In this document: piece by piece, positions 7,647-14,867 of the stretch | How positions within the stretch are numbered: the stretch's first letter is position 1 | Layout of the letters: the number at the start of each line of letters is the position of its first letter | Source of the DNA: Candidatus Mcinerneyibacteriota bacterium | GTDB lineage: Bacteria > Macinerneyibacteriota > Macinerneyibacteria > Macinerneyibacteriales > DSCS01 | Reading direction: 5' to 3' | Assembly (NCBI GenBank): GCA_016937175.1 | Contig: JAFGWL010000020.1 | Location: forward strand, 1 to 31,157 | Length of the DNA: 31,157 nucleotides | Position numbers and translations under genes: made by a program | Notes under the pieces: model-generated | Seen by the model: the letters and a program-made list of their open reading frames with translations, nothing else | The model's database searches: none | What the model was told of the DNA's origin: nothing

Positions 7647-8573
7647 TTGGTCAATCTCAGACGTTTATCCAAATTCGAAGGGGAGCTGGATGATCTTATT
7701 GAGGATTATTGCACACTTTTCCAGAATAAATATCGATATTCCATCCGGTATCAGATCAACAATATTTTCACGGATCTGCATGATTCCCGTAAAGAGGGGT
7801 TTGTGCTCCTTGATGACGGGGATCCCGTGGGTATCATCATCTATCATGTGGATCACAGTGTAGGAGTGATCCATTTCTTTCACCTGAAGCAGCGTTATGC
7901 CCAGATCACTGCCTTTAAGACCATTTTCCAGCATACTTTGAAAAAGATAAAACAGAACCTTCCCAAAATAGTCTTTCTCACGGAGATCTTTAATTTCGGC
8001 CCCAAACAACGCCGGACACTCATGGCCCAGTTTGATTTTGAAGAAAAACACCGAGACCTCTATCATCTCGATATTCAGAGATACAGACAGAACAGGGAAC
8101 CCCAGGAGGGGCTGGTCTTCAAAGGGGTAGAGTATGAAAACCTGGAGAAGTTATCTGAGATCACCTATTTTTCCTTTGCGGGAAGTATGGAACTCGAAGT
8201 CTATCCTGTAGGATTCGAGCGCGATGATTTCGTCCAGCAGCTACAGAACACCATCAACGGCCTCTATGGCAGGTTTCTTCCTGATTATTCCATGGAGATC
8301 TACCATGAAGATGAACTGGTGGGGATGATCCTGTCGGTGAGCGGAGGAGAAGGGGTCGAACTGCATCAGTTCCTTTTGGCTCCCCGGAGCTGGGGAAAGG
8401 GCTACGGGCATGCCATGCTTGACCAGTTTATCCAGCTTATCCGGGACCGGAAGGAGTTCTTTTCCGTGACCACCATGATCTCCCACGATAACCTCAAAGT
8501 CAGACGGCTTCTGGAGAATATGGGATTTAAAAAAATGGTGGAGATACCGGTCTTTACGAGGATTTTAAAATAA
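7647..8573 (+). CDS. Tandem GNAT-family N-acetyltransferase
   Basis: A 308-residue protein with two GNAT-like halves. The C-terminal half (about 170-308) carries the acetyl-CoA pyrophosphate-binding motif RSWGKGYGHAML near residue 245 and a typical ending (HDNLKVRRLLENMGFKK), so it should transfer an acyl group from acyl-CoA to an amine. The N-terminal half (about 20-150) has a similar strand pattern (FVLLDDGDPVGIIIYHV) but lacks a clear Q/RxxGxG/A motif and looks degenerate. The substrate cannot be told. The chosen start is TTG at 7647, preceded by the purine-rich GGAAAGGGGGG; no in-frame ATG in a better position gives the full N-terminal half. It stands alone between tRNA-Leu and the sigma operon. 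Confidence 0.82.
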   Translation: MVNLRRLSKFEGELDDLIEDYCTLFQNKYRYSIRYQINNIFTDLHDSRKEGFVLLDDGDPVGIIIYHVDHSVGVIHFFHLKQRYAQITAFKTIFQHTLKKIKQNLPKIVFLTEIFNFGPKQRRTLMAQFDFEEKHRDLYHLDIQRYRQNREPQEGLVFKGVEYENLEKLSEITYFSFAGSMELEVYPVGFERDDFVQQLQNTINGLYGRFLPDYSMEIYHEDELVGMILSVSGGEGVELHQFLLAPRSWGKGYGHAMLDQFIQLIRDRKEFFSVTTMISHDNLKVRRLLENMGFKKMVEIPVFTRILK

Positions 8574-8681
8574 GACTTCCGGACAGCAGCCCGGGCGGGT
8601 GAAAACCCTGTCTGTGGCTTCTCGCATGAAAAAATCAAAAAAACGGGAACCGGCGCAACAGAAAGGTTGTTAATAGGGTAA

Positions 8682-9221
8682 ATGGACACAGTACAGCTCA
8701 TGGAAAGAATGAAAAAGGGAGATATGGCCGCTTTGGGCGAGCTGGCTGAATTCTATCAACAACAGCTCTATTACTATATATTGAGGATGATAAGAGACCG
8801 GGATACGGCTGAAGACCTGACCCAGGAGGTCTTTCTCAAAGTCTGGCGTTACAGGCGGCACTATAAAGAGAGTGGGAAACTGAATGCCTGGCTCTATAGG
8901 ATCGCCCATAATCTTGTCCGGAACTATGTGAAGAAGAGAAACAAGAGCACAACGCTTCCGGATCACCTTGCCCATTATGATGAAGTCCAGGAAGATATCG
9001 AATATGAGGAGAAGCTTCAGGCTGTGCGGGAAGCGTTGGAGACTCTTCCCGAACTTTTTAAAGAAGCTGTTGTTTATAGAGATGTAGAAGGAAAATCATA
9101 TCAGGACATAGCTGCCCTTTTGGATATATCAGAAGGGACTGTCAAATCCCGGATCAGCCGAGGACGTGAGATGATCCGGGACAAGATCAAAAAGGAGTGG
9201 GGAGAATTATATGATATGTAA
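8682..9221 (+). CDS. ECF-type RNA polymerase sigma factor
   Basis: A 179-residue sigma factor with only regions 2 and 4, as in the ECF (group 4) class. Region 2 spans about residues 10-85, with RDRDTAEDLTQEVFLKVWR and NAWLYRIAHNLVRNYVKK, the core-binding and -10-recognition parts. Region 4 spans about 115-172, with LPELFKEAVVYRDVEGKSYQDIA and the helix-turn-helix GTVKSRISRGREMIRD. The gene overlaps the anti-sigma gene by 11 bases, so the two are translationally coupled, as is usual for sigma/anti-sigma pairs. The ribosome site before ATG 8682 is weak. With the downstream pseudoprotease and HtrA, the context argues for an envelope-stress sigma of RpoE type in role; its regulon is not visible here. 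Confidence 0.94.
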   Translation: MDTVQLMERMKKGDMAALGELAEFYQQQLYYYILRMIRDRDTAEDLTQEVFLKVWRYRRHYKESGKLNAWLYRIAHNLVRNYVKKRNKSTTLPDHLAHYDEVQEDIEYEEKLQAVREALETLPELFKEAVVYRDVEGKSYQDIAALLDISEGTVKSRISRGREMIRDKIKKEWGELYDM

Positions 9222-9642
9222 AGGCCAGCCGGAAAAAGTGAGTCTCTATCTGGATGAGATGATGGAAGGCGAAGAGAAGAAATCCTTCCGGATGCATCTG
9301 GACAAATGCCCCATCTGCCGCAGGCTCCTGGAGGAGTACCGGATGATTCGGGACATGATCAGGGATGCCCATGACAGGACTCCTTCGGACATGGGGTTCA
9401 AGGTCCTGAACAGGCTCTATGTGCGCCGCCAGCGGACCAAGACAGCTATCTTTGCCGCATCCATGGTCGCTCTTCTCGGAGCGGGTTTTTTCCTGGGGAA
9501 TAACAGCGGACGGGCGATTGTGGCCTCCCGGGAGGAGATCCTGCGGGAGGCCCTGGAGAAAGAGAATTTGAAAAGGATCCCCGTCTACAGCGGGTCGAAT
9601 GTGGAGGATATCCGGGTAAGATATGAAGAAGTTAATTTTTAG
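9211..9642 (+). CDS. Membrane anti-sigma factor with zinc-binding ZAS domain
   Basis: A 143-residue protein. The cytoplasmic N-terminus has the zinc-binding anti-sigma motif Hx3Cx2C (His29, Cys33, Cys36 in HLDKCPIC), which in characterised ZAS proteins holds the cognate ECF sigma factor. A single membrane segment covers about residues 79-97 (AIFAASMVALLGAGFFLG). About 45 residues after it (EEILREALEKENLKRIP...) would lie in the periplasm as a sensory tail. This topology is like RseA. The start overlaps the sigma gene, and the end overlaps the next gene by 20 bases. Release of the sigma factor by cleavage of the tail is the known mode in the family and is inferred here. No intramembrane protease gene is in the window. 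Confidence 0.92.
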   Translation: MICKGQPEKVSLYLDEMMEGEEKKSFRMHLDKCPICRRLLEEYRMIRDMIRDAHDRTPSDMGFKVLNRLYVRRQRTKTAIFAASMVALLGAGFFLGNNSGRAIVASREEILREALEKENLKRIPVYSGSNVEDIRVRYEEVNF

Positions 9643-10420
9643 CCTCCTTCTTTTCCTAATACCTGTACAGGCTCTTATCGCGGGCGGGGCTCCCCTTGAG
9701 ATCTTCTGTAAGGATAAAAAGGTGGCTGCAGGCTTTTTCCTCTCCCCTGACCTGGCTGTGACCACCGACAGTATCCTCCTCTATAACAATATCCATTTCA
9801 AGACAGAGACTAAGACTCTTTATAACTACCGGATTGAATTTATCGATCGGGTCACCAAACTGGTCTTTCTCCGGCTCAAAGACGCCGGAGGCCCCCCTAT
9901 GAGACTTCCTGCAGACAATATCCTTGTGGAGACAGAACCGGTCTATATCCATGACAAGGGTAAAAGAGTCGACGTGGGTTTCTTTACGCGGAAACTAAAC
10001 GGATACGGAGCCTTTATAAGTGAAGACCGATCTCTCTATGAAGGGACCCCGTTATATGATATCGAAGACGAGTTTGCCGGCGTCCTTATCGGAAACCTGG
10101 ATCAAAACCTTTACCTCTTCCTTTATGCCGACATGCTTGCTTTCTACAGGGACAACCTGAATATGATCATCAAGAGAGGACGCCCTGTTTTGAACATCGT
10201 TGTGACCGAGATGTGGGAGTATTCGGGGATACAGGTCAAAGAGAGCCGGAATGAGCTGGTCGAAAAGGGAGATATTATTGTGGGGCTGGCGAATTTCCGG
10301 ATCAACAATGTCCTGGATTTCAACCGGGCCCTCTATCTTGTGGATCCGGACCGCCCCCTTACTCTTAAAGTGATCCGGGACGGAAAATTGAAAAGATTGA
10401 CAGTAAACGGAGGTAAATGA
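9623..10420 (+). CDS. Exported trypsin-like/PDZ protein lacking all three catalytic residues (pseudoprotease)
   Basis: A 265-residue protein with a signal peptide (about 1-20), a trypsin-like domain (about 24-180) and a PDZ-like domain (about 185-262, with KGDIIVGLANFRINNVLDFNRAL). Aligned by eye with the adjacent HtrA, AAGFFLSPDLAVTTDSILL matches the GSGFIIS...TNSHVV strand but has Ile51 in place of the catalytic His; IDRVTKLVFLRL matches DPETDVAVIKI with Lys79 for Asp; and YEGTPLYDIEDEFAGV matches GNSGGPLLNINGEVIG with Glu140 for Ser. The fold motifs persist while the whole triad is gone, so it is predicted to be inactive as a protease and to bind peptides or regulate. It overlaps the anti-sigma gene and ends one base before htrA starts. 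A sensor or brake of the sigma pathway, comparable in position to RseB, is plausible inference. Confidence 0.85.
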   Translation: MKKLIFSLLLFLIPVQALIAGGAPLEIFCKDKKVAAGFFLSPDLAVTTDSILLYNNIHFKTETKTLYNYRIEFIDRVTKLVFLRLKDAGGPPMRLPADNILVETEPVYIHDKGKRVDVGFFTRKLNGYGAFISEDRSLYEGTPLYDIEDEFAGVLIGNLDQNLYLFLYADMLAFYRDNLNMIIKRGRPVLNIVVTEMWEYSGIQVKESRNELVEKGDIIVGLANFRINNVLDFNRALYLVDPDRPLTLKVIRDGKLKRLTVNGGK

Positions 10421-10421
10421 T

Positions 10422-11810
10422 ATGAAAAGAGCAACAACTGTAAAAATCGTCCTTTTCGGGATCCTGGCCATGACCATCGGGTACTTTATCGCCATCGTCG
10501 GCGATAATTCTTTGACTGCCGAACCCTATTTCCGGGAGACAAACGCTCCATTGGAGCATTCGCAGTTCAACAAGGTATTCCGCGATGTCATGCCGGCGGT
10601 TGTCAATATTTCAACAGAGCGTATTGTGAAATACCGAAACAACGATCCCTTTTTTGATTTTTTCCGTGACTTTTTCGGAGAGCAGCCGGAAAGCCCTTAC
10701 CGTGAGGATAAGGCTACAAGTGTCGGGTCGGGGTTTATCATCAGCAGAGAGGGTTATATCGTGACCAACAGCCATGTAGTGGCCCGGGCCGATTCCATCA
10801 TCGTACGGCTTTCCGACGGAGAAAAATATGATGCCGAACTCGTCGCTTCTGACCCTGAAACCGATGTGGCTGTAATAAAGATCAAGCCCAATAAGAATTT
10901 CACCACGGTCCCACTCGGAGATTCCGAAGCCATCGAAGTGGGGGATTGGGTCATTGCCATCGGGAATCCCTTCGGCCTGGACAGGACTCTGACCGTGGGT
11001 GTGGTCAGCGCCAAATCCCGAGAGATGGGAGCGGGGAAATTCGACAATTTCATACAGACCGATGCCGCCATCAATCCGGGGAATTCCGGAGGCCCGCTTC
11101 TCAACATCAACGGGGAAGTCATCGGTATCAATACCATGATCCTGGGAGGGCAGGCTCAAAACCTCGGATTTGCCATCCCTATCAATATGGCCAAGAACGT
11201 CATCGTTCAGCTTATCGAGAATAAAGAGGTCAAAAGACAGCAGCTGGGGGTCACCGTTCAGGAGATCAATGACCAGGTGAAAAAGGATCTGGACCTGGAT
11301 GTGGACTACGGGCTTCTTGTGGTGAAGGTGGAAGAAGAATCCCCGGCCGAAAAAGCGGGAGTCAAAGTCAATGACATCATCACCGGACTCAACGGTGAGA
11401 AGGTGGACTCTTTTAATATGTTTGCCAGGAACATCGCTTTTTCCAAACCGGGGGAGACCGTCACGCTGACCCTTCTCAGAGACGGGAAGAAGATGAATCT
11501 CAAGGCAAGGCTTGAAGCGGAAAAACCGCCAAAAACCGTGGAAGAGAAATCGTGGGGGCTGACTCTGGAAAATGCCGATGACGGGGTCCGCATCACCGAT
11601 GTAGACCGGAAATCGCCTGCTTACCGGGCTCTCTATCCCGATGATGTCATCGTCGCTGTGAACCGGCAGCGGGTCAGAGATGTCAAGGAATTTGAAAAAC
11701 TTATGGAGGACCTCAAGGAAAGAAGCCGGCTCTACTTTACCGTCATCCGTGACGGGCAGATGCAGACCATTGTGATCTCCAGAAGGGGATCCGGCATCTT
11801 TCCCTATTAA
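10422..11810 (+). CDS. Do-family serine protease HtrA/DegP with two PDZ domains
   Basis: A 462-residue periplasmic quality-control protease. An N-terminal hydrophobic segment (about 6-25) directs export. The protease domain holds the triad His118 (TNSHVV), Asp148 (ETDVAVIK) and Ser222 (GNSGGPLLN). Two PDZ domains follow, at about 265-365 (AEKAGVKVNDIITGLNGEKV) and 375-460 (SPAYRALYPDDVIVAVNRQRV). Family members degrade or refold misfolded envelope proteins and assemble as trimers or larger cages. ATG 10422 is preceded by CGGAGG at 10408-10413. It is the last gene of the sigma/anti-sigma/pseudoprotease/HtrA operon and is followed 30 bases later by a strong terminator. Presence in the operon means the protease is probably made under control of the sigma factor. 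Confidence 0.96.
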   Translation: MKRATTVKIVLFGILAMTIGYFIAIVGDNSLTAEPYFRETNAPLEHSQFNKVFRDVMPAVVNISTERIVKYRNNDPFFDFFRDFFGEQPESPYREDKATSVGSGFIISREGYIVTNSHVVARADSIIVRLSDGEKYDAELVASDPETDVAVIKIKPNKNFTTVPLGDSEAIEVGDWVIAIGNPFGLDRTLTVGVVSAKSREMGAGKFDNFIQTDAAINPGNSGGPLLNINGEVIGINTMILGGQAQNLGFAIPINMAKNVIVQLIENKEVKRQQLGVTVQEINDQVKKDLDLDVDYGLLVVKVEEESPAEKAGVKVNDIITGLNGEKVDSFNMFARNIAFSKPGETVTLTLLRDGKKMNLKARLEAEKPPKTVEEKSWGLTLENADDGVRITDVDRKSPAYRALYPDDVIVAVNRQRVRDVKEFEKLMEDLKERSRLYFTVIRDGQMQTIVISRRGSGIFPY

Positions 11811-11840
11811 GAGCGAAAAGAGAATAGTGCAGTCTTAAGA

Positions 11841-11868
11841 GGGAGGGGGTTTCCCCCTCCCTTTTTTT
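11841..11868 (+). terminator. Rho-independent terminator of the sigma-htrA operon
   Basis: A perfect 9-bp stem (GGGAGGGGG at 11841-11849, CCCCCTCCC at 11853-11861) with a 3-base loop is followed immediately by seven T residues. The T-run overlaps the stop codon of the convergent propeller lipoprotein gene. Confidence 0.95.
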
Positions 11869-12994
11869 ACGGATAAAGGGGATTATCAAAGACGATGATG
11901 GCCTGGGAGGCTTCGATCCCCAGCATCTCCGACATGGAAGAGTCTTTTTTACTGTCAGGCGGGAAGAGAGCACTGAGAGTCTCATCACTGGCGGCGACGG
12001 AGACGATGATGGATTCGCGATCCGCCCCGATGATGGTAAAATTCCCCTCAAAGTCTTTTAAAAGGGGATAAGTCAACTCATAAAGGAAATGGCCGGTCTC
12101 TTTATCAAAGACACAGACAGCTCCGGTATTGGGATGGACTTCGACCCGGTCGGGAGTCTGCTCCAGGCGCATCTCGCAAAGCGGAGCGTAGATGTAACGC
12201 TCGTCCAGAACCATGGAAGAGACCAGCATGTCCCCGGACATGTCTGTCCGCCCGGGAAGGTTTTTCCATACTGCAGGCCTGACAGAAAAGGGGCTCTCTT
12301 TAGTGATGACCATCTTGGGCTGAAGGGTGCTGTCATAGCGTTCGATGCGGTAGGGGCCGTCCATATGGCCGAAAAAGATATCTTCTGAATAGGGATCGAA
12401 AAGAACGGGGCCTCCCACAAAAGGCTCCCCGTCTCCGGGGAATCCTTCCTTGTCCAGGGGGATGGAGTGAAGAAGGGTGTTTTTATTGAAATCCATGACT
12501 CCGATCAGGATGCCTGTAAAGCTGTTGAAGACGATTTTGTCCCCCCTGACGTCCAGGGTGTAGACGGCCCCGGAATTTTCCGCCATGGGCCAGGTATCGA
12601 TAAAAGAGCCGTCTATCTCAAAGAGGGAGACGCGCCGAAGGGGGATATCGGGAAGATAGATGACTTCGTTTCGGATGATTAAGGCCACAGGGAACATCGC
12701 TTCTCCGGGGCCCTTTCCCCGGGGTATCTTAATCGTCTCCACCGGAGTCCCGTCCTTCTCATGGACGGCGATATTAATACTGTTTTCGTAATATTGCAGA
12801 TAGTAGACACGGTTTTGGTAAAAAGTGGTCCGCGTAGGGCCCAAAGCCTGGTTTGTAGGCTGCCAGGCATAGGCCACGGCCAGGTCTATCTTCCCTTTCT
12901 CCGGGGCCGAACCGTTTTTGACTGTCGGGGTTCCCGTCCGGGCGCAGCCTGCTAATAGAAGGAAAAGAACAGAAATAGTTGAAAAAAGACGCAT
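11867..12994 (-). CDS. 6-bladed beta-propeller lipoprotein (paralog 1)
   Basis: A 375-residue predicted lipoprotein: signal peptide with lipobox LLAGC at about residues 13-17, then a repeated-strand propeller fold. It shows the motifs shared with two other genes in this window: GKGPGEA near residue 95, LRRVSLFEIDGSF near residue 129, DPYSEDIFFGHMDGPYRIERY near residue 205 and GDMLVSSMVLDERYIYAPL near residue 255. Proteins of this type are annotated as 6-bladed beta-propeller proteins; no enzyme activity is evident, and ligand or protein binding at the cell surface or in the periplasm is the likely role. ATG 12994 has GAGGAGG about six bases upstream. It follows the DUF3795 gene by 62 bases with no terminator, so it may be the third gene of that transcript. 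Confidence 0.82.
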   Translation of the reverse strand: MRLFSTISVLFLLLAGCARTGTPTVKNGSAPEKGKIDLAVAYAWQPTNQALGPTRTTFYQNRVYYLQYYENSINIAVHEKDGTPVETIKIPRGKGPGEAMFPVALIIRNEVIYLPDIPLRRVSLFEIDGSFIDTWPMAENSGAVYTLDVRGDKIVFNSFTGILIGVMDFNKNTLLHSIPLDKEGFPGDGEPFVGGPVLFDPYSEDIFFGHMDGPYRIERYDSTLQPKMVITKESPFSVRPAVWKNLPGRTDMSGDMLVSSMVLDERYIYAPLCEMRLEQTPDRVEVHPNTGAVCVFDKETGHFLYELTYPLLKDFEGNFTIIGADRESIIVSVAASDETLSALFPPDSKKDSSMSEMLGIEASQAIIVFDNPLYP

Positions 12995-13056
12995 GCAAAC
13001 CTCCTCTTTTCCCCATGGGACACACAGGGATGGGAAGAGGTTTCATGCTGGTGCAC

Positions 13057-13395
13057 TTAAGCCTTTTTCAGGTTGTCCAGGACAGTTTTTGCTTCGGGGA
13101 CAAAGGTGAAAAAGGATTGCAGATCTTCACAGGGGTAGTCTGTGCATTCTGCGCAGGTGGCCAACCCTTTTGAATGGGCACAAGTGCGGTAAGTGCATTC
13201 AAGGCAGTGGGAGAAGAGCTCATCGCTGTCTGTCTGGCAGCCTGTACAATGGATGTCCTCTGGACGGAGGTCGGTTTCATACATCCGGGACCACTCCCGG
13301 GCTGTCTTTTCCTGCAAGACCCTATCTTTATCCCTGTGGGCCAGAAAAGCCGGGCATTCATGACACAAGAGTCCGCATGCGGCAATCATTTTCAT
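13057..13395 (-). CDS. DUF3795 domain protein, Cys-rich and probably zinc-binding
   Basis: A 112-residue protein matching the DUF3795 pattern: CGLLCHECPAFLA near residue 7, then CTGC, CLECTYRTCA, CAECTDYPC and a closing helix (LQSFFTFVPEAKTVLDNL). It holds about a dozen cysteines in short CxxC-type spacings, which suggests two or more bound metal ions. The family has no established function. The start is ATG 13395 with AAGGAG upstream. It begins 13 bases after the stop of the prohibitin-like gene, so the two are in one operon. There is no signal peptide, so it is cytoplasmic. Confidence 0.88.
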   Translation of the reverse strand: MKMIAACGLLCHECPAFLAHRDKDRVLQEKTAREWSRMYETDLRPEDIHCTGCQTDSDELFSHCLECTYRTCAHSKGLATCAECTDYPCEDLQSFFTFVPEAKTVLDNLKKA

Positions 13396-13408
13396 AAGAC
13401 TCCTTCCT

Positions 13409-14344
13409 TCAGGGGGTTGTCTGGACGGGAGGTGTATTCAGGATCAAAGGCATTCCGGTTCCGTCGTTAGTGGTGGGCATGATGACGAAGGTGGTATTGG
13501 GGGATTTAGCCAGTTCGCGATAGGCCTGGATGGCCTCGTGCTGAAGATATTGTGCGCTGAGTGTCCTCCGGATGATCTCCTGGGCTTTGGCCAGTCCCTC
13601 GGCTTCGATCTCTTTGATCTCTGCTTCCTTCCTGGCGATCTCCTTCCGTGCTTCCATGGCTTCGGCATCCTGTTCGATTCTCATCTTCTGGCGTATGGAG
13701 TCTTCCACATCTTCCGGAAGCTTGATATTACGTATCAGGACATTTTCAATAACCAGACCCTTGGAATCAAGGGTATTTTTCAGCCTTGCCCTGATCTTCT
13801 CTCCCAGTGTTTCCCGTTCAGTGGAATAGAGGTCGTTCAGGGTGATGGTGGAGACAGCATTGCGGATCTCTGTCCGGAAGACAGGGCGAACCACCTTATC
13901 TTCCAGCTCTCCGGTGTTTTTTGCTGTGTCACGGTAGATATCATGGATCTTTTCAGGATTGATCTTCCACCAGACCGTGGCATCCAGAAAGACTTCCAAT
14001 CCGTCGAAGGTTCTGACTGAGATACTGTCGTCTCCGCTTTTTGCGCCTTCTCCCCGGGCAGCGCTCATGGTGTAGTCTCTGAGCCGTGTGGGGTATTTCA
14101 CCACTTCTACCAGGGGAAGTTTAAAATTGATCCCTGAATAGAGAGGTTTGGGAATGACTTTTCCGAAAAAGATCTGGACTCCTACCTCTCCGGCGTCGAT
14201 GACCACGAAAGATTGGGAAGCGAAAGCTCCGAGGGAGATGAGCAGAAGGAGAAAGAGCAGCCCCCGTGATATGTGAAGCAGTTTCGCTACAGGGAACAGG
14301 ATCAGTGCCACCAGCGCCAGGACAAGAGAAATGACCGCTAACAT
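13409..14344 (-). CDS. Prohibitin/SPFH (Band 7) family membrane protein
   Basis: A 311-residue protein with two hydrophobic stretches in the first 50 residues (1-20 and 27-46), then an SPFH domain (about 48-220) starting FVVIDAGEVGVQIFFGKV, and a charged coiled-coil (about 220-265: KMRIEQDAEAMEARKEIARKEAEIKEIEAEGLAKAQEI). The tail is short and rich in Pro and Thr. This is the layout of bacterial prohibitin-like proteins, which form ring or cage assemblies in the membrane and can control membrane proteases or domains. The start ATG 14344 has GGGAGGAG upstream. The gene is transcribed away from gcvH, and its predicted promoter (14401-14429) overlaps the gcvH promoter. No NfeD or FtsH partner lies beside it. 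Confidence 0.92.
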   Translation of the reverse strand: MLAVISLVLALVALILFPVAKLLHISRGLLFLLLLISLGAFASQSFVVIDAGEVGVQIFFGKVIPKPLYSGINFKLPLVEVVKYPTRLRDYTMSAARGEGAKSGDDSISVRTFDGLEVFLDATVWWKINPEKIHDIYRDTAKNTGELEDKVVRPVFRTEIRNAVSTITLNDLYSTERETLGEKIRARLKNTLDSKGLVIENVLIRNIKLPEDVEDSIRQKMRIEQDAEAMEARKEIARKEAEIKEIEAEGLAKAQEIIRRTLSAQYLQHEAIQAYRELAKSPNTTFVIMPTTNDGTGMPLILNTPPVQTTP

Positions 14345-14369
14345 AAGCTCCTCCCTATTTGTTTTTTAA

Positions 14370-14397
14370 TTGACAAAGAAATAAGCCTTTCTATAAT
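14370..14397 (+). promoter_or_regulatory. Near-perfect sigma-70 promoter of gcvH-gcvPA-gcvPB
   Basis: TTGACA (14370-14375), a 16-base spacer and TATAAT (14392-14397): both hexamers match consensus completely. The start of transcription would be near 14404, leaving a leader of about 55 bases. That is too short for a glycine riboswitch, and none is seen. Confidence 0.8.
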
Positions 14398-14400
14398 TCA

Positions 14401-14429
14401 ATCATAAATAAGGGAATAAGATTTGGCAA
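14401..14429 (-). promoter_or_regulatory. Sigma-70 promoter of the prohibitin-like gene
   Basis: On the minus strand, TTGCCA (14424-14429), a 17-base spacer and TATGAT (14401-14406): each hexamer matches 5 of 6. It faces the gcvH promoter, and the two -10/start regions overlap. Confidence 0.65.
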
Positions 14430-14459
14430 TAGAAATCTGATATTGAAAGGAGTGGTATT

Positions 14460-14837
14460 ATGATACCTGCTGGACTGAAGTATACGGAGACACACGAATG
14501 GGCCAAAGAGATGGGGAAGAATATGATCCGTGTAGGGATTACCGATCATGCCCAGGCAGAGTTGGGGGATATCGTCTATGTGAATCTTCCTGAGATCGGA
14601 AAAGAGATCAGCAAAGGCGACGAGATCGTCGAAGTGGAATCGGTCAAGGCTGTAGAGCAGATCCTTTCTCCTGTCTCCGGTAAAGTCATCGCCGTCAATG
14701 AGGCTTTAGAAGACGATCCGGCCCTACTCAACAGCGACTGTTACGAAGAGGGATGGATCTTTGAGATCGAGATGAGCGACCCTTCAGAGCTGGAAGCCCT
14801 TCTGGACGAAAAAAAATATAAAGAGATCGCGGAATAG
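14460..14837 (+). CDS. gcvH: Glycine cleavage system H protein
   Basis: A 125-residue lipoyl carrier that shuttles the aminomethyl group between the P, T and L proteins of glycine cleavage. The lipoyl-acceptor lysine is Lys63 in VEVESVKAVEQILSP, with the usual GDIVYVNLPEIG upstream and the acidic LLNSDCYEEGWIFEIE downstream. Length and order are typical. ATG 14460 has AAAGGAG about seven bases upstream. It is the first gene of the gcvH-gcvPA-gcvPB operon. The T protein (gcvT), often the first gene of such operons, is not here, and neither is a lipoamide dehydrogenase gene. Confidence 0.97.
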   Translation: MIPAGLKYTETHEWAKEMGKNMIRVGITDHAQAELGDIVYVNLPEIGKEISKGDEIVEVESVKAVEQILSPVSGKVIAVNEALEDDPALLNSDCYEEGWIFEIEMSDPSELEALLDEKKYKEIAE

Positions 14838-14867
14838 AGAACCGGCCCTTGCCGGGAGGAGGAGACC

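Noticed and set aside
8574-8681. Possible structured RNA or riboswitch between the GNAT and sigma genes
   Set aside because: Only a short GGGT-GAAA-ACCC hairpin (about 8597-8608) with limited outer pairing is visible; it matches no riboswitch class I know.
14345-14459. Glycine riboswitch before gcvH
   Set aside because: The predicted leader is only about 55 bases and lacks the paired glycine-aptamer motifs; the region is accounted for by two promoters and a ribosome site.
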